Part shown: in pieces, positions 50,880 through 62,672 of the stretch
Numbering within the stretch: the stretch's first letter is position 1
Layout: each line of letters begins with the position of its first letter
Assembly (NCBI GenBank): GCA_028023455.1
Contig: JAQFVV010006697.1
Span: forward strand, 62,001-126,000
Length of the DNA stretch: 64,000 bases
Source: Epiperipatus broadwayi
Taxonomy: Eukaryota; Onychophora; Udeonychophora; Euonychophora; Peripatidae
Reading direction: 5' to 3'
The notes under the pieces: model-generated
Told to the model about the DNA's origin: nothing
What the model saw: only the letters and a program-made list of their open reading frames with translations
Database searches by the model: none
Program-made: the position numbers and the translations under genes

Positions 50880-51330
50880 GATGATGAGCTACAAAAGGGG
50901 GATTTGGCAAATGTGGATCCTGTAATTGAAGTCACTATAGTCAATAAGCAAATACAGGCCCTTGTCAACTCAGGTAGTCAAGTATTGATTATATCTAAGA
51001 ACTGGGTCACATTACAAGGGAGAGATTTTGAGTGACTGTGGCTTCCCATGTGCTGAGTCCATTTGACCCTTGCAAATGGTAAAAAAATGCTTAGTGAAAA
51101 CTACCAAATCTGGCTTAAAGTCAGAGTTAACCAGCAATGCTTTAGTCAGGCATTTCTAGTGATGACTGGATTGTTGTATGATATGGTCCTAGGGTCAGAT
51201 ATTTTGATGCAGAACGAAGGAGTCATAAATTATCTGGCAAAACAGTGTGTAATAAATAATGAACTGGTTGTGTTCAAAGCAGTCAACTGCCCATTCTACA
51301 CCATTAGTCTGATGCAACCAGTATGTGATG
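50880..51330 (+). pseudogene. Retropepsin-like protease remnant of a Ty3/gypsy-type retrotransposon
   Basis: The frame near 50920-51020 reads VIEVTIVNKQIQALVNSGSQ and then VLIISK. This has the pattern of retrotransposon aspartic proteases (ALVDSGSQ(V/L)S(V/I)IS). The catalytic Asp is Asn here, so the enzyme would be inactive. A TGA follows at about 51033. In the next open piece (51063-51389) come LANGKK near the start and MVLGSDILMQNEGVI further on, matching the second conserved ILG.DFL..... block. No RT was found downstream; the 341-344-bp tandem repeat begins at 51441. I describe it only as a broken copy. Confidence 0.7.
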
Positions 51331-51440
51331 AATTGATAACAAGACAAATCTATTATTATCAAAATTGGAGACTATCAGCAGCTAGGTGAGATGCTAAAAA
51401 ATATGCATCTGTGTTTTCTAATGTACCAGGAAGAATTAAT

Positions 51441-52187
51441 TCACAGAGGGTGGTCCTGGATTTCTTAACCATGTGGGGTGATTTAATGCTTAACATTTGT
51501 ATATTTATTTAATCATAGTGTTATGCACTGGGATAATTTTCTATACATTTGTGTTAGGTAGTTTAAAGATTAAAATTACTAAATTTTAGTTTTTTATATA
51601 ATAATAGTAAAACATATTTGTTTGTAGCAAAAAAGTTAAGATCGTTGCTTGCTAAAATTTCAAGTTTTTTGTTCGAGTTTGTTCGTATTTCAATATACAA
51701 AATCATATAGCAGACAGGTCAAAGTGGTATCATTTATCTGACTATTTTGAAATATGAACTCTAATGTATTTATATATTAGTTCACAGAGGGCGCTACTGG
51801 ATTTCTTAACCATGTGGGGTGATTTAATGCTTAATATTTCTATATTTATTTCATTATAGTGTTATGCACTGGGATTATTTTTTATACATTTGTGTTAGGT
51901 GGTTTAAAGATTAAAATTACTAAAGTTTAGTGTGTCTTTATATAGTAATAGTACAACATGTTTGTTTGTAGCAAAAAGTTAAGATTTTTGCTTGCTAAAA
52001 TTTCAAGTTCTTTGTTTGAGTTTGTTTGTTTTTAATATATAACATCATATAGCAGACAGGTCAAAGTGGTATCATTTTGATCTGTCTATTTTGAAATATG
52101 AACTCTAATGTATTTATATATTAGTTAACAGAGGGCAGTACTGGATTTCTTAACAATGTGAGGTGATTTAATGCTTAACATTTGTAT
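51441..52187 (+). repeat. Tandem repeat, 341-344-bp unit, about 2.2 copies
   Basis: Units begin at about 51441, 51782 and 52126 with T(C/A)ACAGAGGG...CTGGATTTCTTAACNATGTG. They continue through GTTATGCACTGGGAT and AGCAGACAGGTCAAAGTGGTATCATTT to CTCTAATGTATTTATATATTAGT. The third copy stops after about 60 bp. A lone fragment is at 38110. The first unit starts only 50 bp after the retrotransposon remnant. The junction of the second unit contains CAGAGGGCGCTACTGG, resembling a CTCF core. Confidence 0.9.
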
Positions 52188-52219
52188 GTATATATATCAA
52201 ATTTCTACTATATGTTGCC

Positions 52220-52440
52220 TTTGACAGAATAGCGAGATTGGTAGAGTATTTGCCTCAAATTCGATATTCAAGAATCTAAAAGTGCGAGTTCAACTTCTAA
52301 GCCAATATTGTCACTGCACATATAGGCCAGCAACATCTGAAGAAGAGTGGAGAATAATACTACTTGGAATGTTGTATAATTACTAATCTGTATTGTCTTT
52401 TTGTGTGCTATTACTAACAAGTTGTTTGTATTTGGAAAAG
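52220..52440 (+). mobile_element. Degenerate SINE with Lys-tRNA-like head
   Basis: GAATAGCGAGATTGGTAGAGTA (52228) resembles the A-box region of tRNA-Lys (ATAGCTCAGTCGGTAGAGC). About 55 bases on, GCGAGTTCAACTTCT resembles the B box GGGTTCAAGTCCC. A unique body of about 140 bp follows and ends in CTGTATTGTCTTTTTGTG. It directly follows the tandem repeat. Target duplications were not identified. Confidence 0.5.
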
Positions 52441-52459
52441 TTTAAATAAAGTTTAAAAT

Positions 52460-53400
52460 TTTCTATACATTCAACATTCATTCATAAATGATGGAAGTAG
52501 TTAAACATATCACATTTTATAATAAATTTTTTTATCATGGGTTTCAGTCGATATCGTAAGGTTATGTTCTATTTTTCATGCACAATCTTGATAACAGCTT
52601 TCATAAATTCAGTCTTTATATTACTTACTTTTTGCAGGAATCAGTGATGATAAAAGATGGAAATGGCTTTAGCATAATCTTATTCTTAGCAGAATTCTCT
52701 TCTTATTGTATGGTTTTTTATAAGCTGGCAAAGTTGTTTCCTGTACTTAAGCAATATTCTTATCTGTATAAAACTACATAGTTCCACAGTTTTGACTGAT
52801 GTACAGTTTATTGTTTAACCAGATGCTGTGAATAGTCTTCTGTTAGCAAATATTATCATAATTGTTGAATTGAATGTAATATTAAAAAAAAAAAAGCATT
52901 TTAAACACTCAGCAATTTAAAACTATTTGAAACTATTCTGTGGAGAAATATTTTAACTAGCGATTTTTTTTTTATTACAATAAAGTTACACCAGTTATTG
53001 CTTTAGACTTAATCTTTTTTTGACTGGTTATGGATCACCTTTTTATTTTGTGCTGGTAACAACCACTCTATTTCCCTATTACCATTTTCTCCTTGCTTCT
53101 TGGAATCACTCTGCACTGCTTTCTTCTCTAATTCAAAATTAAAGCTACTGTTCTTTAGATCTATATGTATTTTTTGACCTAAAGTAATGACATGGCAACC
53201 CATCAACCTAAATCTTTAATGATATTTATTTGTTGCTACCTTGATAAACATGCTTATTAAGTCTGTATTAATTTTTACCCTGAAATGTTTTACAAAACAC
53301 TTTTTATCTCAAATTCCAATACTAGATTTAATTTTACAAAATACAATTTTTGCTTTAGCATTCAAGTATTTATTTTACAAATTATTGTAAAATATTTTGT
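52460..53400. other. No recognised gene
   Basis: Short frames (52578-52781 plus, 53009-53206 minus) carry no family motif. Nothing else stands out. Confidence 0.45.
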
Positions 53401-53464
53401 TTTTTAAATTTGTTTTGACTAGAATCAAGAAAGAGACGAAAAGAGGGGGCAAAAGAAGATATAA

Positions 53465-53620
53465 CAATCACGACCAATCAAAAATCATATCTAGCCGTTT
53501 TAATTTTAATGTTGTATAATTTTTAATGAAATATTTGGATTCATTCTCAAATTTACTATAAATAAGACACCTGGCTTTGTCAAGACTTTTCTATAAAGTA
53601 ATCTGAGGAGCACAAAACAC
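53465..53620 (+). promoter_or_regulatory. CCAAT plus TATA promoter-like region
   Basis: ACGACCAATCAAAAATC (53471) and, about 85 bases later, ACTATAAATAAGACACCTGG (53557) form a canonical pair. It is followed by CAAGACTTTTCTATAAAGTAATCTGAGGAGCAC. The layout resembles a retrotransposon LTR core promoter (TATA, then an R-like region), but no partner LTR or downstream gene was seen. Confidence 0.3.
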
Positions 53621-54009
53621 AATACATATACTTTTTCTTTTTCTCTTATGCTTCATTACATGTTTTGTCATTTTATTATTTTAAAATTTTTTTATTACAC
53701 ATTTATTGTTTCACGCATTTATTAAATCTATAAAGCACTTTAAAAGATCAGTATAACTATATATGTATATCTTATATACATGGCTTGCTTATAGAAATTT
53801 ACAATCACATTTATTAAATAAACACAAACATAAGTAAAGTTTTAATGGAGAAGTTATAAATAAATTAAAATAATAAGCTGAATGTTTTTGAGGATCCATC
53901 CCTCATAATCACAGCTTTCTTAAAAATATATAATAAAATATATGCAAAGATATTTAAATTAGCGCATGTTACGTGGTCCATTTACTAGATATATCAAAGC
54001 AAGTGTCTT

Positions 54010-54340
54010 TTTTTATTTATAGCATTAATATTTCCATTAATGTAGAATGCTTTTTTTGTTTTTCTCTTATGAGCATTCAATTCTGTGCATAAAATTACAC
54101 AGGCTTAGCAGATGTAAAATTGTATCTAGATTTCATGGCATGTTCCAAAAATATAGACTTATTGTTGTTCTTCTGAGCTCCATTGTAAGTGTATAGGTGA
54201 TGAACAAGTCTAGTATTAATAGTAGCTTTAGTTTCATCGTAATATAGAGCTTGGTATCTGTCTTGAGGGCATGATATAGAATATACTACATGTGAGGTGA
54301 ATGATTGATAAATATTATCTTTTGAGTTGTTGATCAATCT
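54010..54340 (-). pseudogene. Penelope-like element GIY-YIG endonuclease remnant
   Basis: The minus-strand frame 54337-54095 reads SHVVYSISCPQD, then ALYYDETKATINTRLVHHL. This fits the C-terminal GIY-YIG domain of Penelope-like elements: VVY for GIY, a Cys, LY(I/V)GET for YIG (here YYDET), and an R....EH-type helix. After an Asn-rich stretch it continues with FLEHAMKSRYNF. Beyond the stop at 54095 a frame with the spacing of the family's tail (LIREKQKK) continues to about 54010. The Gly of the YIG motif is Asp, and stops interrupt the frame. The reverse transcriptase part is absent: upstream on this strand only AT-rich DNA and a SINE are found. Confidence 0.55.
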
Positions 54341-54427
54341 GTTAGAATTAGGAGAAGTTCTAAATCCTATTTTAAACTTATTTTAATCACATTTATTATA
54401 TTATTTTATTAAGTTGTCTTTAATAAT

Positions 54428-54569
54428 TTGATAGCAAGTCAAGCGCTGTTAGCCGAGAGGTAATCGCGGTCGCCTTGCAAGCAAGTAGTTGGATGCAGAC
54501 GGTTATGGGTTCGCGTCCCGGCTAGTGCTATGACATATGAAAAAAAAAAATTAATACTTTGATAGCAAG
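54428..54569 (+). mobile_element. tRNA-derived SINE with 12-bp target-site duplication
   Basis: The tRNA-like body 54442-54530 starts AGCGCTG, pairing with TAGTGCT at its end as a seven-base acceptor stem. It has an A box (TTAGCCGAGAGGTAATCGCG), a B box (GGGTTCGCGTCCCGG) and an extended variable region of the class II (Leu/Ser) kind. GACATATG and an A10 tail follow. TTTGATAGCAAG occurs immediately upstream (54428-54439) and again after the tail (54558-54569), a perfect target-site duplication. The intact boxes and the duplication mark a recent insertion. It shares its 3' end with the minus-strand SINE at 41361. Confidence 0.88.
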
Positions 54570-54599
54570 ACAATTTCGTAATACAAAACAATCTAATTT

Positions 54600-55905
54600 A
54601 TAATCACTTTGTACAGTTAAAATATTACTGCCTTTAAAATAATAATACAAAAGAGAACAATAAACCTTTCAATTTCTTATTCCTATGTCTAATTGAAAAT
54701 CTATCCATAAATCAATTTCTGACTTTTAATTTTTATTTATTATTCTAACTATTATTACACTTATGTTTTAATTGTATTGCACTAAATAGATTTTATCAAA
54801 ACATCAATTATAGCAATACGTAAATGAATGGAATAAATATATAAATTCTTAATTGCTTTTTAAATGTATGTGTATCTTGTATATTATAAATCTTTTTTCA
54901 AATGGCAAAGTATATTCTAACGAGGTTTGAAATATATTTAAATGATGATTAGAGTATATCAGGGTAAATTAAATATCTTTATAAACAATCACGATCATGC
55001 ATCCAAACTTCTGATAAGTGATAATATAATCTTATAAATAAAAAAAATTCAAAGACAAGTTTAATTAATAAGGAAGTTCACATTTTATTTACATTAAATA
55101 ACAAGATAATAATAAAAATAATTTACTGATTTTTTTACTTTAATTGTATTTTCTCTATTATTTCTATTTTGTTATATAAAAAAAAAAGTTTATAATATTA
55201 GGCATATATAAAACCATATTATTTTGGTCTAACAATTATATCTTGATTCCTAAAGTATTAACAAAGATTATCTATTTTATTTATATAAAAATGTCTAAGC
55301 ATAGAATAAATTTATATAATATTATAAATATGTTTTTTCAGGTGAATGAATAATCTACTAATAATTCATATCTATTACTTGAATTATGCTACTTACCATA
55401 ATCATACATCAATCATTCTTGCAAACACAATTTTAAGACCATTATGATAACAAATCATTTTATTGAGTGGCTAAAATATATAAAAATACTATTGTACGAA
55501 TGTATTTATATGCTTTACTAAATATATATCTTAAATAAAAAATAAATGTGTGCTATAATGTAACTAAAAACAGCCACTAGTATTATAAATATATGAATAA
55601 CATCCAAGTTTCCAAATATTTTACATTTACTATTCAAATATGAAAGAACTATTGTGAATTTCATTCATTTTTAAAGACATATTATAAATGACTAAACTCA
55701 ATTATTATAAGTTAGATATAAAAAGTAATTTTATAATCTAGGCAATCTTTGTAAATTAATTAAATTACAAACATCTAAAGTTAGTTCATTCATACAAATA
55801 AATACATAGATTGTAAGTGGAATATATTATATGAATATTAAATAAATATAAATAACTGTTCTTCATTTTCATAAATTTTCAATGGAGAATGCTAAAATAG
55901 AACAG
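54600..55905. other. AT-rich DNA without recognised features
   Basis: No gene, repeat or structure was recognised. Confidence 0.55.
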
Positions 55906-55907
55906 AT

Positions 55908-56029
<122 letters not shown>

Positions 56030-56049
56030 ATATTGATCTTTCTCTTTAT

Positions 56050-59035
56050 TCTTTTTTATTTTAAAGTTTTTAAAAGTTCTATATAAATAAAAGTTCACAA
56101 CACTGTTTTCAAATCCTGGTCCTGTGATGATTACAGAAGAGTAAACAGATAGATATAAAGATTGCAAAAAAGAATCATTACTTTAATGAGGAATAGTTTT
56201 AAGATTGCATAATCAATTGTTCAAGCATTTATTTTTGGAGATATTTATAGCAAGAAAATAACACTAATTGATAGTTCTTGGAAATACTTAAAAAGTTTAA
56301 ATAAATCAAGATGTTGATAGATTGTTATTTCTATTTTCTTTCATTTTTAAAATTACACCTCGAAAGGATTCTTCATGCATGGTGGAATTGACATGAGTTT
56401 CAAATAAAAGGTTGACAGAATGTCAGTCAATTTGCTTTTTTATTTATTCATATTTATTATTTGTTTATACATAATAATATTTTTTTTTGTAATTTACCAC
56501 TATGAAGGCAAAACAACAAGAAGGATTGTCAATGACCAAAAACAGAGGATAAAAGTAATCTTCTTTTGAATATTTCTTTATATCCAACTTTTTCTCTGTG
56601 TCAGCAGTTCCATGACATCCTTCAAACATATAGTCTGATCCTTGCATATTTTGTAATCTATTGTTGTAAACAAAGATTTGCACATACACACCACTGACAA
56701 ATATTTTACATTTTGCCATGTTGAAAATAAAATATTAAAATATTTGTATTTAATAAAAATAAAATAAATAATTTTAAATAAATAATTTTAAACACATTTT
56801 ATAAAATAAATAAAGCATTATACTGCCTGTCCATGCACACACATTCTATTGCTAGTAGTATAACTAATGTGATTATTAATAGTAATTCAATCTATAATTT
56901 AAACACCCTATTTATGCTGCATTTAAAATGTTTAAATGTAAATAAAAATGTCAGTCAAAAATTATAATTAAAAAAAAAACAAAAAAAAAAAAACAAATTT
57001 AAGTGTGAAATTAAATTGTTACATTGAATTTTTTTTTAAAACTATATATGCCTATGATTGTGAATATGTAAAAGAGCCAGAAGACATTTATTTCTGACTC
57101 TAGGAAAACAATTCTTCTTTATTTTTTTTAAAACCACATACTTTAAGGATTGAAGTGTGGCTAATCTTACAATATATATTTTCTAAATTGAATTCTAATG
57201 TTTCATTTATTTAAATGGAAATTTTTTTTTTTTTTTGTATTTGTCAGCGGTAAATAAAACTACCATGAAATGTTTTATTATTATTTTCAAAACCAAATTA
57301 AAATAACATTAATCTTACATATTTAAATCATTATTATAAATATGCATTATAGCACTTATAAAGCAATTTTAAATACATAAAATGACAGTAAATAATGTAT
57401 TATGCTTTTATACCAAAGTTCTTACTTAAACTTTGAGTAGTTTATATTAAAATTTGTGTACCAAAGTGGAAATTTATGTATAAACAGAAATCTTTTTAAT
57501 GTAGCATTCTATTTTAATAGGAATATATTTGCCACTGTAAATATTAGATTATTTTTAAATATTTATTTCAGAAATCTGGTATATATTAATCTTGTTGTAA
57601 ACATCTGTTATTTCTAAATACTTATTGTAGAGCTCTGGTATTCATATTCTAGTTAGTGACTACAAATCCTTTATTTATTTATTGAATTATTTGAAGTATA
57701 TAACAATTGCTTTCATATATAATTTTTAAAGTTATTTGTGAAGATACTGTAAGGGATAATAATTCAATATATTTTGTTTCTAATTCATTCTGGAGATATT
57801 TGTATAAAGTTAGTTTACAAGTCCAGACATGGATCTTTTATCATTTTTTTCCACCACAGTAAAATCCATGTAAAACATTTGAGTTATAACCATTGTTTAA
57901 AACTTCAGTCCAACTGCTTTCTTATCAATTTTTAGAATAGCAAATAATAATCCCAAGATATGGACTTTTTATTTTTAAATTACCTATTTTTTAAAAAAAT
58001 GTTAATGTGCTTATATAAATCAACAATCATTTATTAAATGCTTTATGGGTTTAAAGCATTAATCAAACATTATTATTATTGTTTCCTTTTTTAATAATTA
58101 AATTTTACCTTATACAACATATTAAATAATTCTTAAAATATATTTTATTATTGATAATAGACCCAGTGCACATCACTAGCTAAAATTACAAATATAAAAT
58201 ATCACCCCCCCCCACACACACACACATTATGTTTTTTAGCAACTTTACATTGTGAATAAAAATAAAGTCTGAATTTCAAACAGCATGGCCAAGAAATAAA
58301 CATTTTGATCATATGTTGCATTTAATATTTTATATTTAAATTTTTATCTAGAAATACGCACATGGTCTATTTCTTATATCTTTATATTGGGATATTGAAA
58401 AAAAATTTAAATAATTAATGTTTTTGTTCTTCTTATATATATATAAATTACACATGTTTATGAACTTTATGCTCACTCCATGAATAAATCTGCATTTCAA
58501 TAACCTTAACATTGCAACATCCTATCAAAAGGTTACCTTTTGATTTGCTGTTTGAAATTCAAGCTTAATCTTTATTCATAAGGTGACGTTTGGGAAGGGA
58601 GAGATTTGACATATTATTAATTTGTAAATAATATTAAATACTATATACACAATCATGCACATATAGTTATATAAAACATAACACATGCCTATCTGTTAGT
58701 ATTTCCTAAATATACATGTTTTTATTACATTTAAATTATTTTATTTTTCTCTTACTTTGGCTAGCTTTTCTCCAAAATAGAAAATATCTATGTTGTTTTG
58801 CATTCCCTTTTTCTGCCTAGTAATAAATGATGGATGACTAAAACGACATAAAATGATTATATAATTTCAATATATATATATGACAATAGATGGCGTTCTA
58901 CCGAAAACACCATCAAGTGTATGTTTGTTTACATAAACATCAGAGCAAGCATATATATATGAACATTAAATAATAGCGTTTTTAGATATCTAAGTAAATT
59001 ACATTCCACACACTTACATACACATCATGCAAGCC
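56050..59035. other. AT-rich DNA without recognised genes
   Basis: Small items only: a C9(CA)n tract at 58203-58226, A-rich runs near 56960-56995, and a short TAGATGGCGTTCTACCG stretch at 58888-58904. The minus frame at 56465-56719 has no recognised family. Confidence 0.5.
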
Positions 59036-59039
59036 CCCC

Positions 59040-59801
59040 CCATAGAGAGGATTTAAATACAGATTTTCAAGCTCTCTTCAGCTATTCAGTTCATCTTATA
59101 TGACCATATGCATGTGAAAAAGATAAATTATCTCCTATATAGTATTTTTTGCTGAAACAGCACTTATATATTGGTCCAGATAATCGGTGCTCTGTTAATA
59201 TTAAGATAGAAAATCTTCAAACTTTAAAGAACAGACTTCAATCTTCTCCACTCTTCAACTTTTCAGCCATTCATATCATTAAAAATCTGATGATGAATAC
59301 TCAAAGCCCTTGTTGATGTCAATATTTTATCATACCCATGTTGGCATTAAGTCACTCTGACCCCTCATAGATAAGATATTAATATGACCATTTAAATAAA
59401 CAGGAGAGGGATAGGCAAAATTCAGGCTGAATCTTAATATTTAAATGTAAGTAAATTGTATATAGTGAACATTAGATGTAAATAGAGGTGATTTGAACAC
59501 AGATTTTCAAGTTCTCTTGAGCTATCCAATCTATCTTATATAACTAATACATATGACCACATGCATGTGAAAAAGATGAATGATATCTAATATATGTGTA
59601 CTTCATGCTGAAACCTGCACTCATCACTTGGTTCATATTATCATCTTCCACACATACATATAATCAGTGCTCACTTTATGTTATGAGCAAATCCCTAAGG
59701 TTTTCAATAATATAGATCGCTGAAACATTAACATGAGTGGGAAGTTAAAATCTGTCCATTAAAGTTTGAAGTTTTGCTATCTTAATATAAAAAGAGCACT
59801 G

Positions 59802-59870
<69 letters not shown>
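59040..59870 (-). repeat. Dispersed repeat A, tandem pair in minus orientation
   Basis: Two units about 440 bp apart share GATTT(A/G)AA(T/C)ACAGATTTTCAAG (59050, 59490), CATGTGAAAAAGAT(A/G)AAT and the following GCTGAAAC block. They also share the inner block with CTTCAAACTTTAA...AAAATCTTC read in reverse. The second unit ends in GAGCACTGATT and (AT)n. The same units in plus orientation form 62640-63340. Confidence 0.75.
59803..59870. repeat. (AT)n microsatellite inside repeat A
   Basis: About 33 AT units follow GAGCACTGATT. In other repeat A copies the same place holds only a few AT units, so the array grew within the repeat. Confidence 0.95.
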
Positions 59871-59872
<2 letters not shown>

Positions 59873-59879
59873 AAACAGA

Positions 59880-62340
59880 ATTCTTTGTCAATCCTCCCAG
59901 TTCATGTATATAAGCTTACAATAATTTGTTTTAAGATGCAATAGCAACTATTTTCATCTATGTGAGTGTATTTGTATCTGTGCACACATCTAATAATTAT
60001 ATTAATGTTTATAGGCATATAATATATATTTTAAAATTAATAAAATTAATTTAAATTGTGAACATGGTTGTATGTATAGAAACACACCTATGTATATATG
60101 TGAAAGGAACTGTAATGTCATAGATTTAGTAAACATTACAGATTTTCTAAATTATATTTTTAAGTTATTTACTTTACAGAATCATTGGTATTCATATATA
60201 ATTTTTAAATTCAGGGGTGCATGTCTTATGTATATACTAAAATGTTGACAACTTAAATATCTTTTTAAAAAAAAGAATCAAAGATTATAGATGTCTCAGA
60301 ATTAGTTTTCATTAAATGGTAAACTGAGAATTAAAATTTTAAAGATGTTTTAAAATAATGTTAAAAACAAAGACAAAGTCATTAACTCAGTCCTGCTTGT
60401 CAATAGGTACAGCTAGATCTTTTGCCTTTGCTAAAATTAATGAACACTAGTGAAATTTAAGAATTTGAAATGAAAGTTGTAAACAACTTTTAATGGCTTG
60501 TGAGGGGGGATGAGAAAGAGTTATTAAAAAACCCCAAAATTCTGACAAAGTTCAGTTGTATAATTTTCCGGTAATGAGAACCATGGGCTAGAGCAAACAC
60601 TGCCTCTCTCTTGTGGAGAATTGGTCCATGATGAAGAAAGAATTCAAGATCTACAGCCTGCCAAAAAGACCTCAGACAAGCCAACATAATGGAGGACAGT
60701 GTCTGCATCAAGTGCCTCAGCTAGAAGAATATTGGTAAATTTCTTCCTGCAGAGCTCTATAAACTTAAATCTAAACTATATAAATTAATTCATAAATCTA
60801 TAGCTAGCTAAATGATGAATGTTCAAATTAATAATTTGTAATAACTTTTAAAGGTAAAATTTTGTAACTTTATTTTAATAATAATCTTTGTAAGAGTTTT
60901 GCCTGCTCAATATATATTAATAACTGATAATTTTCTTAAGATAATAACTGTAATCAGTTATTATTGATCTATCTTTCTGATATGTGGTCATGCCTATTTC
61001 TATTTTATACATTATTAATTTATCTATTTATATTATGCCATTCAGAGTGAAGATTAATAATATTAATAATTTGGAGAGTTTATTAGAAACTCTCCCAAAG
61101 TTAATTTATGTTGCTCCCATCCGAAAACTTATTTTTATATATATAGTTAAGCTACTATGTTTTGACTTATTGTTTAATTCAAGTTTTCTTATTAAAATAT
61201 CTGCTTAGTTAAGTATGAGAGAATATTTTAAAGCATATTATAAATAATTAGTTAATTTTAAGTCCCAAATATGCTTTATTCCCCCTTAGTTATTTTTATA
61301 AACTATATAGATTACTGGGTAAACTAGGTCACTCACAATTACCTATTTTAGCAATATTTAAGGATGCTAATTTATGAACAGGCATATAGTAGTTTCACAG
61401 AATGAAACTATAGATTTTGCACTTGATTAATGTTAATATTTATATTTAGAAAATGTTACAAATGTGTCTTTATAAAGCACACAGATCCGGTATATGCCTT
61501 GCTGTTATATTTTATTAAAATGGGTTTTGGGGTAAGGGATACCTCATTATTCTTAGTTTGGACAGCTCTCTTTTAAAACTGGGCTTTGATTTTAAAGGCC
61601 ACCCCATTATCTTATTTTAGAACTGGAAGATGAGAATCCAGATTGTTATATAAGCTGCTCCAATCACTTAAACTAAACATTAACTTATTTTAAGATAGTA
61701 AGTCATATGGTCCATGGGAACTGAGTACTTGGTACTGAATCCCCTGAGTAACTCCACATTTGGGCTGCATCTCTTACTTATTTTATGTAGCACCATAGTC
61801 TCAGAAGTTATGCTATATATCACCAGTTTGCCCTCCATAATATTAAGTGTTCAGCATTGTTCTGAACCTCAGACCTAGTTTATATTATGCAATCTGCATA
61901 AAGAGCACATTGATTGCTTGTTATGTAATAATATAGTAATTATATATACTAGCTATCATTTTCATATGATTTGACTATTGGCAAACTTTGTAGAGATGGC
62001 ATATCATGATTAAGGCATGAATAGACCATAGAATAAATTTGTAATAAACAATAAAATTGTAGCAAACTCATTTTAATTAAAGTATATAAAAGATGAGAAC
62101 CTGCTATCATTGCTATAAGACACCTGTGTGTGTAAATCCCAATGCACTTTTTATATTTGTATTGTTTATTTTATAATTTACAATTAAATATTTTAAAACT
62201 AATAAATGTTTATTGTGTTCTTCATAAATCATTACCAAATCTTGTCCAAATCTGCTCTAATATAGTATTAATTATTAATATATGTATTATCTAGCCAGCC
62301 ATAGATGGGTGTGTTTACTGAGTTATTAGTATTTAGTTAA
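59880..62340. other. Mostly AT-rich DNA with two GC-richer patches
   Basis: A patch at about 60500-60760 (GAGAACCATGGGCTAGAGC, CTCTCTCTTGTGGAG, GCATCAAGTGCCTCAGC) and one at about 61700-61920 look like old element pieces. No frame or paired copy was found. A loose duplication of about 60 bp occurs at 61510-61625 (AAAATGGGTTTTGGGG / AAAACTGGGCTTTGA, each followed by CC(T/C)CATTAT). The plus frame 60984-61208 has no family motif. Confidence 0.4.
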
Positions 62341-62550
62341 TATTCCTGGGTCTCTTGTTCCACACTTTGCTACTGCCAACATGCGAACTAAGAAACTCCA
62401 AGTGTGGTCTCCTATATGTCATTCATAGGGTAGTAAGTCATGGAGTGTTGGTGGAGGAGCTGAGGTGCGATTTGATTTGAGGTCTCAACCCCTCATCTAG
62501 ATCAACCTTGGTATAATTTGCCAGGACTCTGGATTTTATTGCATGAATGT

Positions 62551-62556
<6 letters not shown>

Positions 62557-62632
<76 letters not shown>

Positions 62633-62636
62633 TATC

Positions 62637-62672
<36 letters not shown>
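62557..62672. repeat. (CT)n(AT)n with an internal palindrome
   Basis: About 15 CT units, TATAGAGAGA, (AT)n, CATATCCCATATAT, more AT, then ATATGGGATATG. CATATCCCATAT and ATATGGGATATG are reverse complements, so the stretch 62628-62682 is one perfect palindrome. Confidence 0.95.
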
